From an uncultured bacterium (GTDB lineage: Bacteria; Cyanobacteriota; Vampirovibrionia; Gastranaerophilales; Gastranaerophilaceae): 64,000 bases of DNA. Within the stretch, counting starts at the first letter, position 1. Every line of letters begins with the position of its first letter. The stretch lies in assembly GCA_947428835.1 (NCBI GenBank), contig CANENE010000001.1, forward strand, positions 164,506 to 228,505. The letters run 5' to 3'. Below the pieces are notes generated by a model. That model ran no database searches and was not told the origin of the DNA. It saw nothing but the letters and a program-made list of their open reading frames with translations. A program made the translations under genes and the position numbers. Positions 33,775 through 42,040 of the stretch are shown piece by piece.

Positions 33775-34782
33775 ATGAAAGTTTATTTAGGAATTGATGT
33801 AGGTTCTGTCACTACAAAAATAGCTTTAATTGATGAACAAGGACAGTATGTAGACAGCTTTATGACCCGCACACAAGGGCAGCCTGTGGCAGCAGTTCAA
33901 AAGTGTTTAGACAGCTTGTTATCTCAAGCAGAAGAATGCGAATACGAAGTAACAGCAGCGGGAACAACGGGTTCAGGCAGAAATTTAGCAGGTGCGCTAA
34001 TCGGAGCGGACGTTATAAAAAATGAAATTACAGCTCATGCCGTTGCTGCAAGCAGCGCAATTCCTAATGTTCAGACAATTCTCGAAATTGGCGGACAAGA
34101 TTCTAAAATAATTATTCTAAGAGACGGAATCGTAACTGATTTTGCAATGAACACTGTTTGCGCGGCAGGAACGGGAAGTTTCCTTGACCATCAGGCACAA
34201 AGATTAAATGTTGATATAAAAGATTTTGGCGATATCGCTTTAAAATCTAAGTCTCCGGCTAGAATTGCAGGAAGATGCGGAGTATTCGCCGAATCTGATT
34301 TAATCCATAAACAACAGCTCGGTTACGCTGTAGAAGATTTATTATACGGTCTTTGTCAGGCGTTAGTTAGAAACTATATTGCAAATCTTGCTCTTGGAAA
34401 AGACTTGCTGCCTTGTATTTCTTTCCAAGGAGGAGTTGCTACCAACAAAGGTATGGTAAAAGCTTTTGAAGAAGAATTAGGCTGTGAAATTATAGTTCCC
34501 GACCATCATCAGACAATGGGCGCCATAGGAGCTGCTATGCTTGCTATGGAACAGCATCAATTTACAAATCAACCAACTAAATTCAAAGGCTGGAAAATTA
34601 AAGATATGGAATTTCATAGCATTACCTGCGGCTGCACGGGATGCTCTAATAATTGCGAAGTTATTACGATTTTAGAAGGTAAGGAACTGCAAGATAGAAG
34701 CAAAATCGAAAAAATTTCTGATATTGAAGGAAATATCATAGCCCGCTGGGGCGGCACCTGCGGAAGATGGGATATTTCTTAA
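33775..34782 (+). CDS. BadF/HgdC-type acyl-CoA dehydratase activase
   Basis: A 335-residue ASKHA-fold ATPase of the 2-hydroxyacyl-CoA dehydratase activator family. Nucleotide-binding motifs GIDVGSVTTK, AAGTTGSGRN and EIGGQDSK are clear. The cysteines binding the inter-subunit [4Fe-4S] cluster lie in VCAAGTGSFLDHQ and AGRCGVFAESD. A C-terminal extension of about 60 residues adds a CGCTGCSNNCE cluster-like motif seen in longer activases. The dehydratase subunits expected as partners are not adjacent, so its electron acceptor is unknown. It begins a three-gene plus-strand run with a GT2 and a YhcH gene. Confidence 0.85.
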   Translation: MKVYLGIDVGSVTTKIALIDEQGQYVDSFMTRTQGQPVAAVQKCLDSLLSQAEECEYEVTAAGTTGSGRNLAGALIGADVIKNEITAHAVAASSAIPNVQTILEIGGQDSKIIILRDGIVTDFAMNTVCAAGTGSFLDHQAQRLNVDIKDFGDIALKSKSPARIAGRCGVFAESDLIHKQQLGYAVEDLLYGLCQALVRNYIANLALGKDLLPCISFQGGVATNKGMVKAFEEELGCEIIVPDHHQTMGAIGAAMLAMEQHQFTNQPTKFKGWKIKDMEFHSITCGCTGCSNNCEVITILEGKELQDRSKIEKISDIEGNIIARWGGTCGRWDIS

Positions 34783-34783
34783 A

Positions 34784-35560
34784 ATGAGTGATAATATCGC
34801 TTGTTTTATTAAAACCTGCAATTCACAAGAAACATTATGCAGATGCCTTGAAAGCTTAAAAGATTTTAAAGAGATTGTGATAATTGATGAGCATTCATCT
34901 GACGATACTTTTGAAATTGCAAAGATGTATAAAGCAAAGATTATTTTTGCGGATAAAAACAATCTTAGTCTTGGCTATAATCAGGCAAAACAAGAAACAT
35001 CGGCTGATTGGATTTTGGTTTTAGATGATAATGAAGCAATAAACAAAAATTTAGCCGATGAAATTCAAAAATCTATCTTAAAAAAATCCAAAAAAAATGC
35101 AATTGCATTTTACATAAATAAAAAAACAATGTTTTTTAATAAAGAATTAAACGCCGCCAAAAACAAAGAAATCAGGCTTTTTAAAAAAGACAATGTGGAT
35201 TTTAAAGGTGACTATTTTATAGAATTTGATTTAATTAAAGAAAAAAAATCAAAAATATATTCAATAAAATTAAATTCGGCTTCTATATACAGCTATTTAA
35301 AAAATGATGTTGAGAAAGAATTTGAAGAATTCTTTGAAAAAAAACGTTTTTTAACAAAAACACTTTTTTTAAATTCAAAATCAATCAGACCTTCGGTTTT
35401 TATAAAACCTCTAAAAACATTTTTCTATCTTTATATTATTAAAAAAGCCTGCTTTGAAGGCAAATTCGGTTTTATATATTCGCAAATTGAAGCAATTAAA
35501 AGTTTTTTATTTGAAATTATGCTAATAGAAAAGAAATTCGAGGAAGAAAATGATTTTTGA
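34784..35560 (+). CDS. Glycosyltransferase family 2 protein
   Basis: A 258-residue GT-A enzyme with FIKTCNSQETLCRCLESL, VIIDEHSSDDT and a DDNE motif near residue 84 at the DXD position, similar to LPS-core GT2 proteins of the WaaE/KdtX type. Cysteines near the N-terminus are unusual but not diagnostic. The C-terminal half is Lys/Phe-rich with an amphipathic segment. It probably adds a sugar to a lipid-linked or LPS acceptor at the inner membrane. It starts 1 nt after the activase stop and overlaps the YhcH gene by 11 nt, so all three are probably translated from one message. Confidence 0.82.
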   Translation: MSDNIACFIKTCNSQETLCRCLESLKDFKEIVIIDEHSSDDTFEIAKMYKAKIIFADKNNLSLGYNQAKQETSADWILVLDDNEAINKNLADEIQKSILKKSKKNAIAFYINKKTMFFNKELNAAKNKEIRLFKKDNVDFKGDYFIEFDLIKEKKSKIYSIKLNSASIYSYLKNDVEKEFEEFFEKKRFLTKTLFLNSKSIRPSVFIKPLKTFFYLYIIKKACFEGKFGFIYSQIEAIKSFLFEIMLIEKKFEEENDF

Positions 35561-36002
35561 TGATATTAAAAATTCAAAACTATATGAAAATCCCATCCTT
35601 CAAAAAGGTTTTGATTTTATTCAAAATACTGATTTATCAGCATTATCCGATGGAAGATATGAAATAGAAAAAGATAAAATCTTTGCAAATGTTCAAAGTC
35701 TTAAAACAAAACCAAAAGAACAAAAGAAATTTGAAGCGCACAGAAAATATATTGATATTCAATACCTTATAAAAGGCGATGAATGTATGGCATTTGGGCT
35801 TTTGAAGGATTTTAATAAAACAGTTGTTGAATATGATGAAGATAAAGACATAACTTTTTTAGATGGCGGTAAATTTAATTATATTAATCTAAAAGAAGGT
35901 GAATTTGTTGTTTTTTATCCAAATGATGTGCACGCTCCTATGTTGTCTGTTGATGATAATACAGATATCAAAAAAGTCATAGTAAAGATTTTAATAAATT
36001 AA
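35550..36002 (+). CDS. YhcH/YjgK/YiaL family protein
   Basis: A 150-residue cupin-like protein of the DUF386 family. Conserved features are FEAHRKYIDIQYLIKGDECM (metal-binding His and Gln/Glu candidates), FVVFYPNDVHAPML and the closing KKVIVKI strand. Family members are linked to sialic acid or other sugar metabolism, but direct activity is poorly established. The gene is translationally coupled to the GT2 gene, and its stop codon is inside the terminator stem. Confidence 0.88.
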   Translation: MIFDDIKNSKLYENPILQKGFDFIQNTDLSALSDGRYEIEKDKIFANVQSLKTKPKEQKKFEAHRKYIDIQYLIKGDECMAFGLLKDFNKTVVEYDEDKDITFLDGGKFNYINLKEGEFVVFYPNDVHAPMLSVDDNTDIKKVIVKILIN

Positions 36003-36026
36003 AAAGGACCTATACAGGTCCTTTTT
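36001..36026. terminator. Bidirectional terminator
   Basis: A perfect 10-bp stem AAAAAGGACC/GGTCCTTTTT with a 6-nt loop. It ends the activase-GT2-YhcH run on plus. It also lies about 70 nt past the small-peptide genes on minus. Confidence 0.92.
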
Positions 36027-36098
36027 CTCCATAGTCCAGTAGACGTCTTATAAAATTGAAACTTAATCTTGTTTTATTTTGTAAATCTTACTTTTAGC

Positions 36099-36239
36099 TT
36101 ATGCATTAAATGCTGAAATTGCTGTTGGAATTTGGGGGTTTGTTTGCGATGAAATGTAGTTAACGGTCCAAATAAACATAACCGATGATATGACCACAAG
36201 TGCTAAAAGCAGATAATTCGTTAATTTTGTATCTGTCAT
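36099..36239 (-). CDS. 46-residue single-pass membrane protein
   Basis: A small gene on the minus strand: ATG at 36237-36239, TAA at 36099-36101. An AAGGAAAA ribosome-binding site lies about 10 nt upstream. The product begins MTDTKLTN, carries one hydrophobic helix (YLLLALVVISSVMFIWTV, about residues 9-26) and ends in a polar tail (SSQTNPQIPTAISAFNA). It follows the 68-residue Gly-Ser-Ile repeat peptide gene by 36 nt and is probably in the same message. No family is recognised; it could be an anchor, export or immunity partner of that peptide. Confidence 0.65.
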   Translation of the reverse strand: MTDTKLTNYLLLALVVISSVMFIWTVNYISSQTNPQIPTAISAFNA

Positions 36240-36275
36240 TTTAAATTTTCCTTATACTTTTCCGTTATCTAACTT

Positions 36276-36482
36276 TTAGGCCACTGCGCAAAACGATGAT
36301 GAACCGCTGCTGCTTGCTGCACTTGAGCCGCCCGCATAGGCAATTGAACCTGCTGTTTCTGTTGTGTTTGTAAATATTGAACCTGAGCTTGTTGTGTTTG
36401 ATGCAATTGAACCTGCTGTTTCAGGTGTTGAAACGTGATTTGCTGCTTTAGTTACGCTCATAAAATCGACTGGTGTAAACAT
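36276..36482 (-). CDS. 68-residue Ser/Ala/Thr-rich repeat peptide
   Basis: A small gene with a near-perfect AAAGGAG ribosome-binding site about 9 nt before the ATG. The N-terminal ~20 residues (MFTPVDFMSVTKAANHVST) look like a leader. Then come three degenerate 10-11-residue repeats around Gly-Ser-Ile (TAGSIASNTT, SSGSIFTNTT, TAGSIAYAGG), a Ser-rich stretch and a C-terminal FCAVA with the only Cys. A possible promoter (ATGACA-N17-TTATAT on minus) lies about 85 nt upstream. No modification enzyme is adjacent. It could be a peptide precursor, a surface peptide or a secreted factor. Confidence 0.6.
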   Translation of the reverse strand: MFTPVDFMSVTKAANHVSTPETAGSIASNTTSSGSIFTNTTETAGSIAYAGGSSAASSSGSSSFCAVA

Positions 36483-36593
36483 AGTTAAGTTCTCCTTTGA
36501 TTAAGTTTCTCGTGTCTTACATATATATAAAAACGATATAAAGTTTATGATTTCAATATGTCATTTTTTTGTTACAAAACTTAATCTTTATAT

Positions 36594-36627
36594 AAAAGAA
36601 AACCGCTATACTTTCGATACAGCGGTT
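36594..36627 (-). terminator. Terminator of the TolC-like gene
   Basis: On minus: AACCGCT, a loop region with TA/TA pairing, AGCGGTT, then a TTTTCTTTTATA tract, about 40 nt past the stop of the outer membrane factor gene. Confidence 0.75.
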
Positions 36628-36664
36628 CAATTGGAAGAATTGAGATATGAATAAGTTAAACTTT

Positions 36665-38026
36665 TTAAATTTTTGCTCCTGTTGTTTTATAGAGGTTAAT
36701 TTCATCTGTAAAACAGTCTATTTTTGCCTGCACTGCCAATTTTTCTACATAATACAGGTTTTCCTGCTGCTGAAGTAAATCCAGCTTTGAAATTGTACCT
36801 GTATTGTATTTTCCTTTTGTGATACTAAAATCTTTGTTTTGAATATCATAAGCAATTTTATTATTTAAAAGCTTTTCATTATCGAATTTAAAATTATACA
36901 AAGAATCATTGATTTCCTGAATTGCGGTTAAATTGACCTTTTGATAATGCTGCAAAAGCTGTTCGTATTTATTTTTGTTCAATTTTACATTTGCAACTCT
37001 TTTAAAGCCTGTAAATATCGGCAATTGTGCGCCGCCACCAAGAAGTGCAATTGCATTTTCAAAACTCATAGTGCTTTTTGCAGAGGTTGCAAGAAAACCA
37101 AGAATTCCTAAGATATTAAATGTTGGAAGAAATTCTTTTTTTGCAGCTCTAACATTGAGCCCGCTTGCTTCTAATTGCCTTTCAACAGATTTATAATCGG
37201 GTCTGTTTACTATAATTTCAGAACTTATTTCATTTGGAATATTAAAAGATTGGCTTAATTTGTCATATGAAATTCTTTTATATTCGTTTGAATTATTTGC
37301 ACTGTCTCCAATTAAAACTGCAAGAGCATTTAGAGCATTTTGTCTTGTTTTTTGGTATTGTATAAGGTCATTTTGGGCAAGGATATATGATTTTTCGGTC
37401 AAAATCAAATCAGACATTGAAGTTAATCCCTGTTCATTAGATAGTTTCTTTAATCTGTGAATTTCTTTTCTATCTTTTACAAGCTGCTCTTGTATCTCAA
37501 CCATTTTATCAAGGCAGACTATATTATAATAAGCGCTTGCTACATAAGATATTATCGAAATATTAGAAGCTTGTGCGTCATATTTGGCACTTTCAAACAT
37601 TTTTTTGCCGGCTTTTGTTTTGTCTCTGTTTTTGCCAAATAAATCCAATTCCCAAGAAGCCATAATAGGAACCATAAAACTTCCCCGGGTTTTGGTGCTA
37701 TCGGGCACTTTAGCTAATGCCGGATTTGCACCGACACTTATTGTAGGAAGCGAATCTGCCCTTAAAAGAGTTACATTTAATTTTGCTTCTTCGATTTTTA
37801 AAGCTGCAGTTTTGATATCAGTATTATTTTCTAAAGCTTTTACAATATAGCCTTCGAGATATTGGTCATTTTTCTTTTTCCATTTATCAAAATTAATCCC
37901 ATCTAAAACACTTGCCTGCTGTTTTGCTTGTTTGATGTCTTTTTTTTCTAAAATTGCAAAAGCAGGTGTTATTATAAAATTTGTGCAAAATAGTGCCAAA
38001 ATCAAGGCAGCTGCTATCTTTTTCAT
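36665..38026 (-). CDS. TolC-like outer membrane efflux protein
   Basis: A 453-residue outer membrane factor with a signal peptide (AAALILALFCTNFIITPAFA). It has the two OEP repeats with long helices, including ALENNTDIKTAALKIEEAKL, ASWELDLFGKNRDK and the second-repeat FTGFKRVANVKLNKNKYEQL. It should form the trimeric outer-membrane channel for the tripartite efflux pump encoded divergently (MarR, EmrA-like, EmrB-like). No lipobox Cys is seen after the signal. The 110-nt region shared with the marR gene holds the operator and promoter. Confidence 0.9.
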   Translation of the reverse strand: MKKIAAALILALFCTNFIITPAFAILEKKDIKQAKQQASVLDGINFDKWKKKNDQYLEGYIVKALENNTDIKTAALKIEEAKLNVTLLRADSLPTISVGANPALAKVPDSTKTRGSFMVPIMASWELDLFGKNRDKTKAGKKMFESAKYDAQASNISIISYVASAYYNIVCLDKMVEIQEQLVKDRKEIHRLKKLSNEQGLTSMSDLILTEKSYILAQNDLIQYQKTRQNALNALAVLIGDSANNSNEYKRISYDKLSQSFNIPNEISSEIIVNRPDYKSVERQLEASGLNVRAAKKEFLPTFNILGILGFLATSAKSTMSFENAIALLGGGAQLPIFTGFKRVANVKLNKNKYEQLLQHYQKVNLTAIQEINDSLYNFKFDNEKLLNNKIAYDIQNKDFSITKGKYNTGTISKLDLLQQQENLYYVEKLAVQAKIDCFTDEINLYKTTGAKI

Positions 38027-38088
38027 TCAATTAATTCCTCTTTTAAAAAATTTTATTGCTTTTTTTATAGCAAAATGGTAGCATATTA

Positions 38089-38106
38089 ATGTTGCAAAAG
38101 CAACAT
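38089..38106. promoter_or_regulatory. Probable MarR operator
   Basis: A perfect palindrome ATGTTGC-AAAA-GCAACAT in the divergent region between the TolC-like gene and the marR-like gene. It covers the -35 of the marR promoter. Size and symmetry fit a MarR dimer site, so autoregulation and control of the divergent efflux genes are likely. Confidence 0.78.
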
Positions 38107-38120
38107 GTAATTTATATAAC
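38092..38120 (+). promoter_or_regulatory. Promoter of the marR-emrAB-like operon
   Basis: TTGCAA (38092-38097), a 17-nt spacer and TATAAC (38115-38120). The -35 lies inside the palindromic operator. Confidence 0.6.
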
Positions 38121-38136
38121 ATTGAAATGATTAAAT

Positions 38137-38613
38137 ATGACAACAAGCAATCAAATTTGTACTACTAAATATCAAGACAGTCTGTTTTATCAGATTAATT
38201 CCTGTGCAAAATGTTTCGACATTTTATTTGAAAATTTCTTCAAAGAACTTGATTTAGGCATCAGCGCTACAGAACATCTGGCTCTTTGCATAATAGATAA
38301 TACAAAAGATTGCTGTCAGAGGGATTTAGCTAAAATCATATTCAAAGACAGGGCCAACACAGGAAAGCTTGCAAGCAAGCTTGAAAGTAAAGGTTTGATT
38401 GAAATTAAAGTCAAAACAAAAAACAATAAACCCGTTAAAATTCTTACGGTAACTGAAAAAGGACAGCAGCTTCGAAAAGAAGTTATTCAAAAAATAATGC
38501 CTATGGCAGAACAAATAAAAAATGAAGTTGGAGAATTATCCATCCAAAATATGATTAGTGAGCTTGAAAATTTTAGACAAGTTGTAAAAAATGTAGTAAA
38601 AACAAATATTTAA
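38137..38613 (+). CDS. MarR-family transcriptional regulator
   Basis: A 158-residue winged-helix dimer. The DNA-binding part is clear: QRDLAKIIFKDRANTGKLAS (recognition helix) and the wing LIEIKVKTKNNKPVKILTVT followed by EKGQQLRKE. N- and C-terminal helices form the dimer interface. Cysteines near the N-terminus (Cys8, CAKC) could make it redox-responsive, as in some MarR proteins, but that is inference. It is the first gene of an operon with the EmrA-like and EmrB-like genes and probably binds the palindrome at 38089-38106. Confidence 0.9.
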   Translation: MTTSNQICTTKYQDSLFYQINSCAKCFDILFENFFKELDLGISATEHLALCIIDNTKDCCQRDLAKIIFKDRANTGKLASKLESKGLIEIKVKTKNNKPVKILTVTEKGQQLRKEVIQKIMPMAEQIKNEVGELSIQNMISELENFRQVVKNVVKTNI

Positions 38614-38626
38614 AGGAGCATAAATA

Positions 38627-39622
38627 ATGTCAAGCGACAATACATCAACTGATAATCAAAATAACAGCCCAAACAATCAAGGTATAAAAAGAAAAATTGC
38701 AGCTTTTTGCCTGATAGTGCTTGCAATATTTGCAATTGGTTTTTTAATTTACGAAAGCCAATTTGAATCAACGGATGATGCTTATATTGAAGCAGATATT
38801 ATACAAGTTACCCCAAAAGTAGCGGGCCACATTGTTGAAAGCTATCTTGAAGATAACAAGGAAGTCAAAAAAGGTGATTTGGTAGCTAAAATTGATGATG
38901 AAGTTTATATAGAGAAATATAAACAGGCACAGGCCAATTATGAAAAAGCTCTTTTAAATCAAAAAAACGCAAAGGCCAATTTAAAAGCGGCACAATCAGA
39001 TATCAGCCTTGCAAAAATTGATTTAGAAAGATACCAAAAACTATATAATGAAGGTGCCGTTTCAAAGCAAACTCTTGATAACGCCCAAACCAAATATGAT
39101 AACGCGGTTGCCCGCCAAACAAAAGCCCAGCAGGATGTATTGTCTAATGGCAATAATGTCGCAGATGCCGATTTAAAATCACTTGAAGCCCTTATGAAAC
39201 AGGCAAAATTAAACCTTGAATATACAAAAGTTATCGCTCCAAATGATGGTGTAATTACAAACAGACGCATAGAAAAAGGAAGCTATGTTTCAGTTGGTTC
39301 TCCTCTTTTTGCAATAATTCCGGATAAAATTTGGATTGTTGCAAATTTTAAAGAAAATCAGGTTGGAAAAATGCACCCGGGACAAGAAGTAAGTATCAAA
39401 GTAGATGCTTATAAAAATAAAGCATTCAAAGGTAAAATCGATTCAATCCAAAGAGCATCGGGCGCTAAATCGAGCTTATTTCCACCTGAAAATGCTGTAG
39501 GTTCTTTTGTAAAAATAGTACAGAGAATTCCTGTTAAAATTACATTCGATGAAGAAATCGATAAAAATGAATATAATATAGTTTCAGGCATGAGCGTTGT
39601 TCCAAAAGTAAAGGTTAAATAA
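38627..39622 (+). CDS. EmrA-like membrane fusion protein (HlyD family)
   Basis: A 331-residue periplasmic adaptor. One transmembrane anchor (IAAFCLIVLAIFAIGFLIY, about residues 25-43) is followed by DDAYIEADIIQVTPKVAGHI, typical of EmrA. A lipoyl half-motif, an alpha-helical hairpin (about 90-195) and a beta-barrel region (TNRRIEKGSYVSVGSPLF, then IIPDKIWIVANFKENQ) complete the fold. It bridges the MFS pump to the TolC-like channel. An AAAGGAG ribosome-binding site precedes the ATG. Its stop overlaps the pump gene's start by 1 nt (TAATG). Confidence 0.92.
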   Translation: MSSDNTSTDNQNNSPNNQGIKRKIAAFCLIVLAIFAIGFLIYESQFESTDDAYIEADIIQVTPKVAGHIVESYLEDNKEVKKGDLVAKIDDEVYIEKYKQAQANYEKALLNQKNAKANLKAAQSDISLAKIDLERYQKLYNEGAVSKQTLDNAQTKYDNAVARQTKAQQDVLSNGNNVADADLKSLEALMKQAKLNLEYTKVIAPNDGVITNRRIEKGSYVSVGSPLFAIIPDKIWIVANFKENQVGKMHPGQEVSIKVDAYKNKAFKGKIDSIQRASGAKSSLFPPENAVGSFVKIVQRIPVKITFDEEIDKNEYNIVSGMSVVPKVKVK

Positions 39623-41202
39623 TGAGCTCAGATATAATAACCTCAAGCACGACAACCTGGGCACCAAAACACAACCCTTGGCTTATTTGTTTTCCAATAA
39701 TGCTTTCGGCATTTATGTTTGTATTGGATGAAACCATTGCAAATGTTGCTCTTCCCTATATGGCAGGAAGTTTTTCAATATCAAGACAGGAAAGCACCTG
39801 GGTTTTAACAAGTTATCTTATAGCATCGGGTATAATTATTCCATCAGTTGATTTCTTTTCCAAATTAATGGGAAGAAAAAATTTCTTTATACTTGGTGTT
39901 TTAGTGTTTACGGTTGCATCTTTTCTTTGCGGTATTGCAACAAGTCTTCCGATGATGGTAATTACAAGGGTATTACAAGGGCTTGGAGGCGGTGCGCTTT
40001 TGCCCATTGGACAGGCGATTATGCTTGAATTATTTCCTGTTGAAAAAAGAGCCCAATCTATGGCATTATTCGGGCTTGTTGTTGTAATTGCACCAATTAT
40101 CGGCCCTGTTTTGGGAGGCTGGATTACGACAAATTGGTCCTGGCCTTTTATATATTTTATAAATATCCCGATTGGAATTTTTGCAATTTATTTTGCTCAT
40201 CAGCTAATGGAAGATCCGCCATATGCGCAAAAGCAGGAAAATGTAAAAATAGATAGCGCAGGATTTTTTATGCTGATTGGCTGGCTTACCTGCATGCAGA
40301 TAGTTCTTGATAAAGGAAATGATGCTGATTGGTTTGGTTCAAGCTGGGTCTGCTGGCTTACATTTTTTGCAGTCACCTTTGCCGGCTTGTTTTTTATGAT
40401 TCAGGCAAAGAAAAAAGATTCTCTTATTGATTTAAAGGTTTTTAAAGATGCTAATTTTTCAATAGGTACTTTGGTTCAGGTAGTTATGCAAGGGGTACTT
40501 TTGGCTTCACTTGCTATACTTCCGCAGTTTCTTCAAAGTTTGATGGGCTATGATGCCTTTTTATCAGGCCTTGCAATGATGCCAAGAGGAATAGGAGCAT
40601 TAACTACGGTTATATTTATCGGAACAGTGGGAAGCAAGATTAGCAACAAGCTTCTTGTTATTATAGGTATGTCAATATTAAGCTTTGCAGGCTTTTTATT
40701 GTGCAGTTTAAACCTTCAAATTTCGCCTATGAATATTGCAATACCAAATTTCATTATGGGTGTCGGTATGGCAATGAGTATGATACCAATTATTACATTA
40801 TCTACTATGACACTTTCTAACGAGCAAATGACAAACGCTTCAGGGGTTCAAAACCTCCTTAAAAACGTAGGTGGAGCAATCGGAACATCAATTGTAACCA
40901 CTCTTATTTCAAGACATGCACAGATGCATCAAACGGCATTGGTCAAAAATCTTACACCTTTAAATGATAATTTTGTTGAAAGATTGCAGGCTTATCAAGG
41001 TTCTTTTCAAGCAGGGCTTGATAGTGTAACAGCAAATCATATGGCACAAACTATGCTTTATAAGCAAATGCTGCAGCAGGCTAATATGGGAGCATTTCGA
41101 GATACATTTGAAGTTTGCGCCATAGCTTGTCTTGTAATTATTCCTTTGATTTTATTTATTAAAGGAATTAAGAAGGAAGCAAATAATATAGCTCATCAAT
41201 AG
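39622..41202 (+). CDS. EmrB/QacA-type (DHA2) MFS drug exporter
   Basis: A 526-residue, 14-helix proton-driven exporter. Family motifs include FVLDETIANVALPYMAGSF in helix 1, the motif-A-like loop DFFSKLMGRKNFFI, RVLQGLGGGALLPIGQA and the antiporter motif C region VVVIAPIIGPVLGGW. Together with the adaptor and TolC-like channel it forms a tripartite pump for drugs, fatty acids or toxic metabolites; the substrate is unknown. The 3' end overlaps miaA on the opposite strand by 35 nt. Confidence 0.93.
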   Translation: MSSDIITSSTTTWAPKHNPWLICFPIMLSAFMFVLDETIANVALPYMAGSFSISRQESTWVLTSYLIASGIIIPSVDFFSKLMGRKNFFILGVLVFTVASFLCGIATSLPMMVITRVLQGLGGGALLPIGQAIMLELFPVEKRAQSMALFGLVVVIAPIIGPVLGGWITTNWSWPFIYFINIPIGIFAIYFAHQLMEDPPYAQKQENVKIDSAGFFMLIGWLTCMQIVLDKGNDADWFGSSWVCWLTFFAVTFAGLFFMIQAKKKDSLIDLKVFKDANFSIGTLVQVVMQGVLLASLAILPQFLQSLMGYDAFLSGLAMMPRGIGALTTVIFIGTVGSKISNKLLVIIGMSILSFAGFLLCSLNLQISPMNIAIPNFIMGVGMAMSMIPIITLSTMTLSNEQMTNASGVQNLLKNVGGAIGTSIVTTLISRHAQMHQTALVKNLTPLNDNFVERLQAYQGSFQAGLDSVTANHMAQTMLYKQMLQQANMGAFRDTFEVCAIACLVIIPLILFIKGIKKEANNIAHQ

Positions 41203-42040
41203 TTCTGATTTCTTTTATATCATTTCTGCTTCTAAAGTAGGTTAATTGTCTTTTTGCAAAGTTTCTTGTGTGCTGTTTGATTTTTTCTATAGCTTCTTCA
41301 ATATCTTTATATTTGCCTTCTTCAAAGTCATATAGCTCTTTGTAGCCTATTGTGTTTCTTAAAACATCTGAATTTGGGTATTTTGTTTTATTTCTTTGCC
41401 ATTCTTCAAATAGCCCCATTTCAAACATAATATCCACTCTTTTATTAATATTTTCATATAATGCATCTCTTTCGATTTGTGGCATAAACCAAATTGCTTC
41501 ATAGTTATTTTTTTCTCTTGCTGCAGCCGTTAAGGGCTTATTGAGTCCCATACAAAGCTCTATTGAGCGGATTATTTTATCTTTGTTATTCGGATGTATT
41601 TTAGAAGCTCTTAAACTATCAAGCTCATTTAGTTTTTGCCACAAAACATTACTTTCAAGCTTATTTAGTTTGTTTCTTAAAGCTTCATTTTTTCCTATCG
41701 GAATTAATTTTTCTTTATCTAAAAGACATTTTATATAAAACCAGCTTCCGCCTGCTATTATAATATTTTGCCCTTGTTTTTTAATGTCTTCTATTTTTTC
41801 TTTTGCAAGAGTGCAAAAATCCCCTGCAGAAAATACAGAAACCGGTTCAACAACATCAATTAAATGGTGAATAACGCCGTCCATCTCTTTTATAGTCGGC
41901 TTAGCTCCTGCTATATCAATATCTTTATAAACAATTCTTGAATCAGCGGATATTATCTGCGCATTAATCTTTTTTGCAAGCTTAATTGCAAGACCCGTTT
42001 TCCCCGATGCAGTTGCCCCTGTTATGACGATTATTTTCAT
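41168..42040 (-). CDS. miaA: tRNA dimethylallyltransferase
   Basis: A 290-residue enzyme that prenylates N6 of A37 in tRNAs reading UNN codons. The P-loop GATASGKTGLA (about residues 7-17) and the substrate motif SADSRIVYKDIDIAGAKP are clear, with HHLIDV downstream and a C-terminal TRNFAKRQLTYFR. The predicted start at 42040 lies inside the 3' end of the upstream membrane-protein gene (59-nt overlap). The P-loop begins only 6 residues after this Met, so a later start is not possible. Confidence 0.93.
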   Translation of the reverse strand: MKIIVITGATASGKTGLAIKLAKKINAQIISADSRIVYKDIDIAGAKPTIKEMDGVIHHLIDVVEPVSVFSAGDFCTLAKEKIEDIKKQGQNIIIAGGSWFYIKCLLDKEKLIPIGKNEALRNKLNKLESNVLWQKLNELDSLRASKIHPNNKDKIIRSIELCMGLNKPLTAAAREKNNYEAIWFMPQIERDALYENINKRVDIMFEMGLFEEWQRNKTKYPNSDVLRNTIGYKELYDFEEGKYKDIEEAIEKIKQHTRNFAKRQLTYFRSRNDIKEIRTIDELYYLLPS

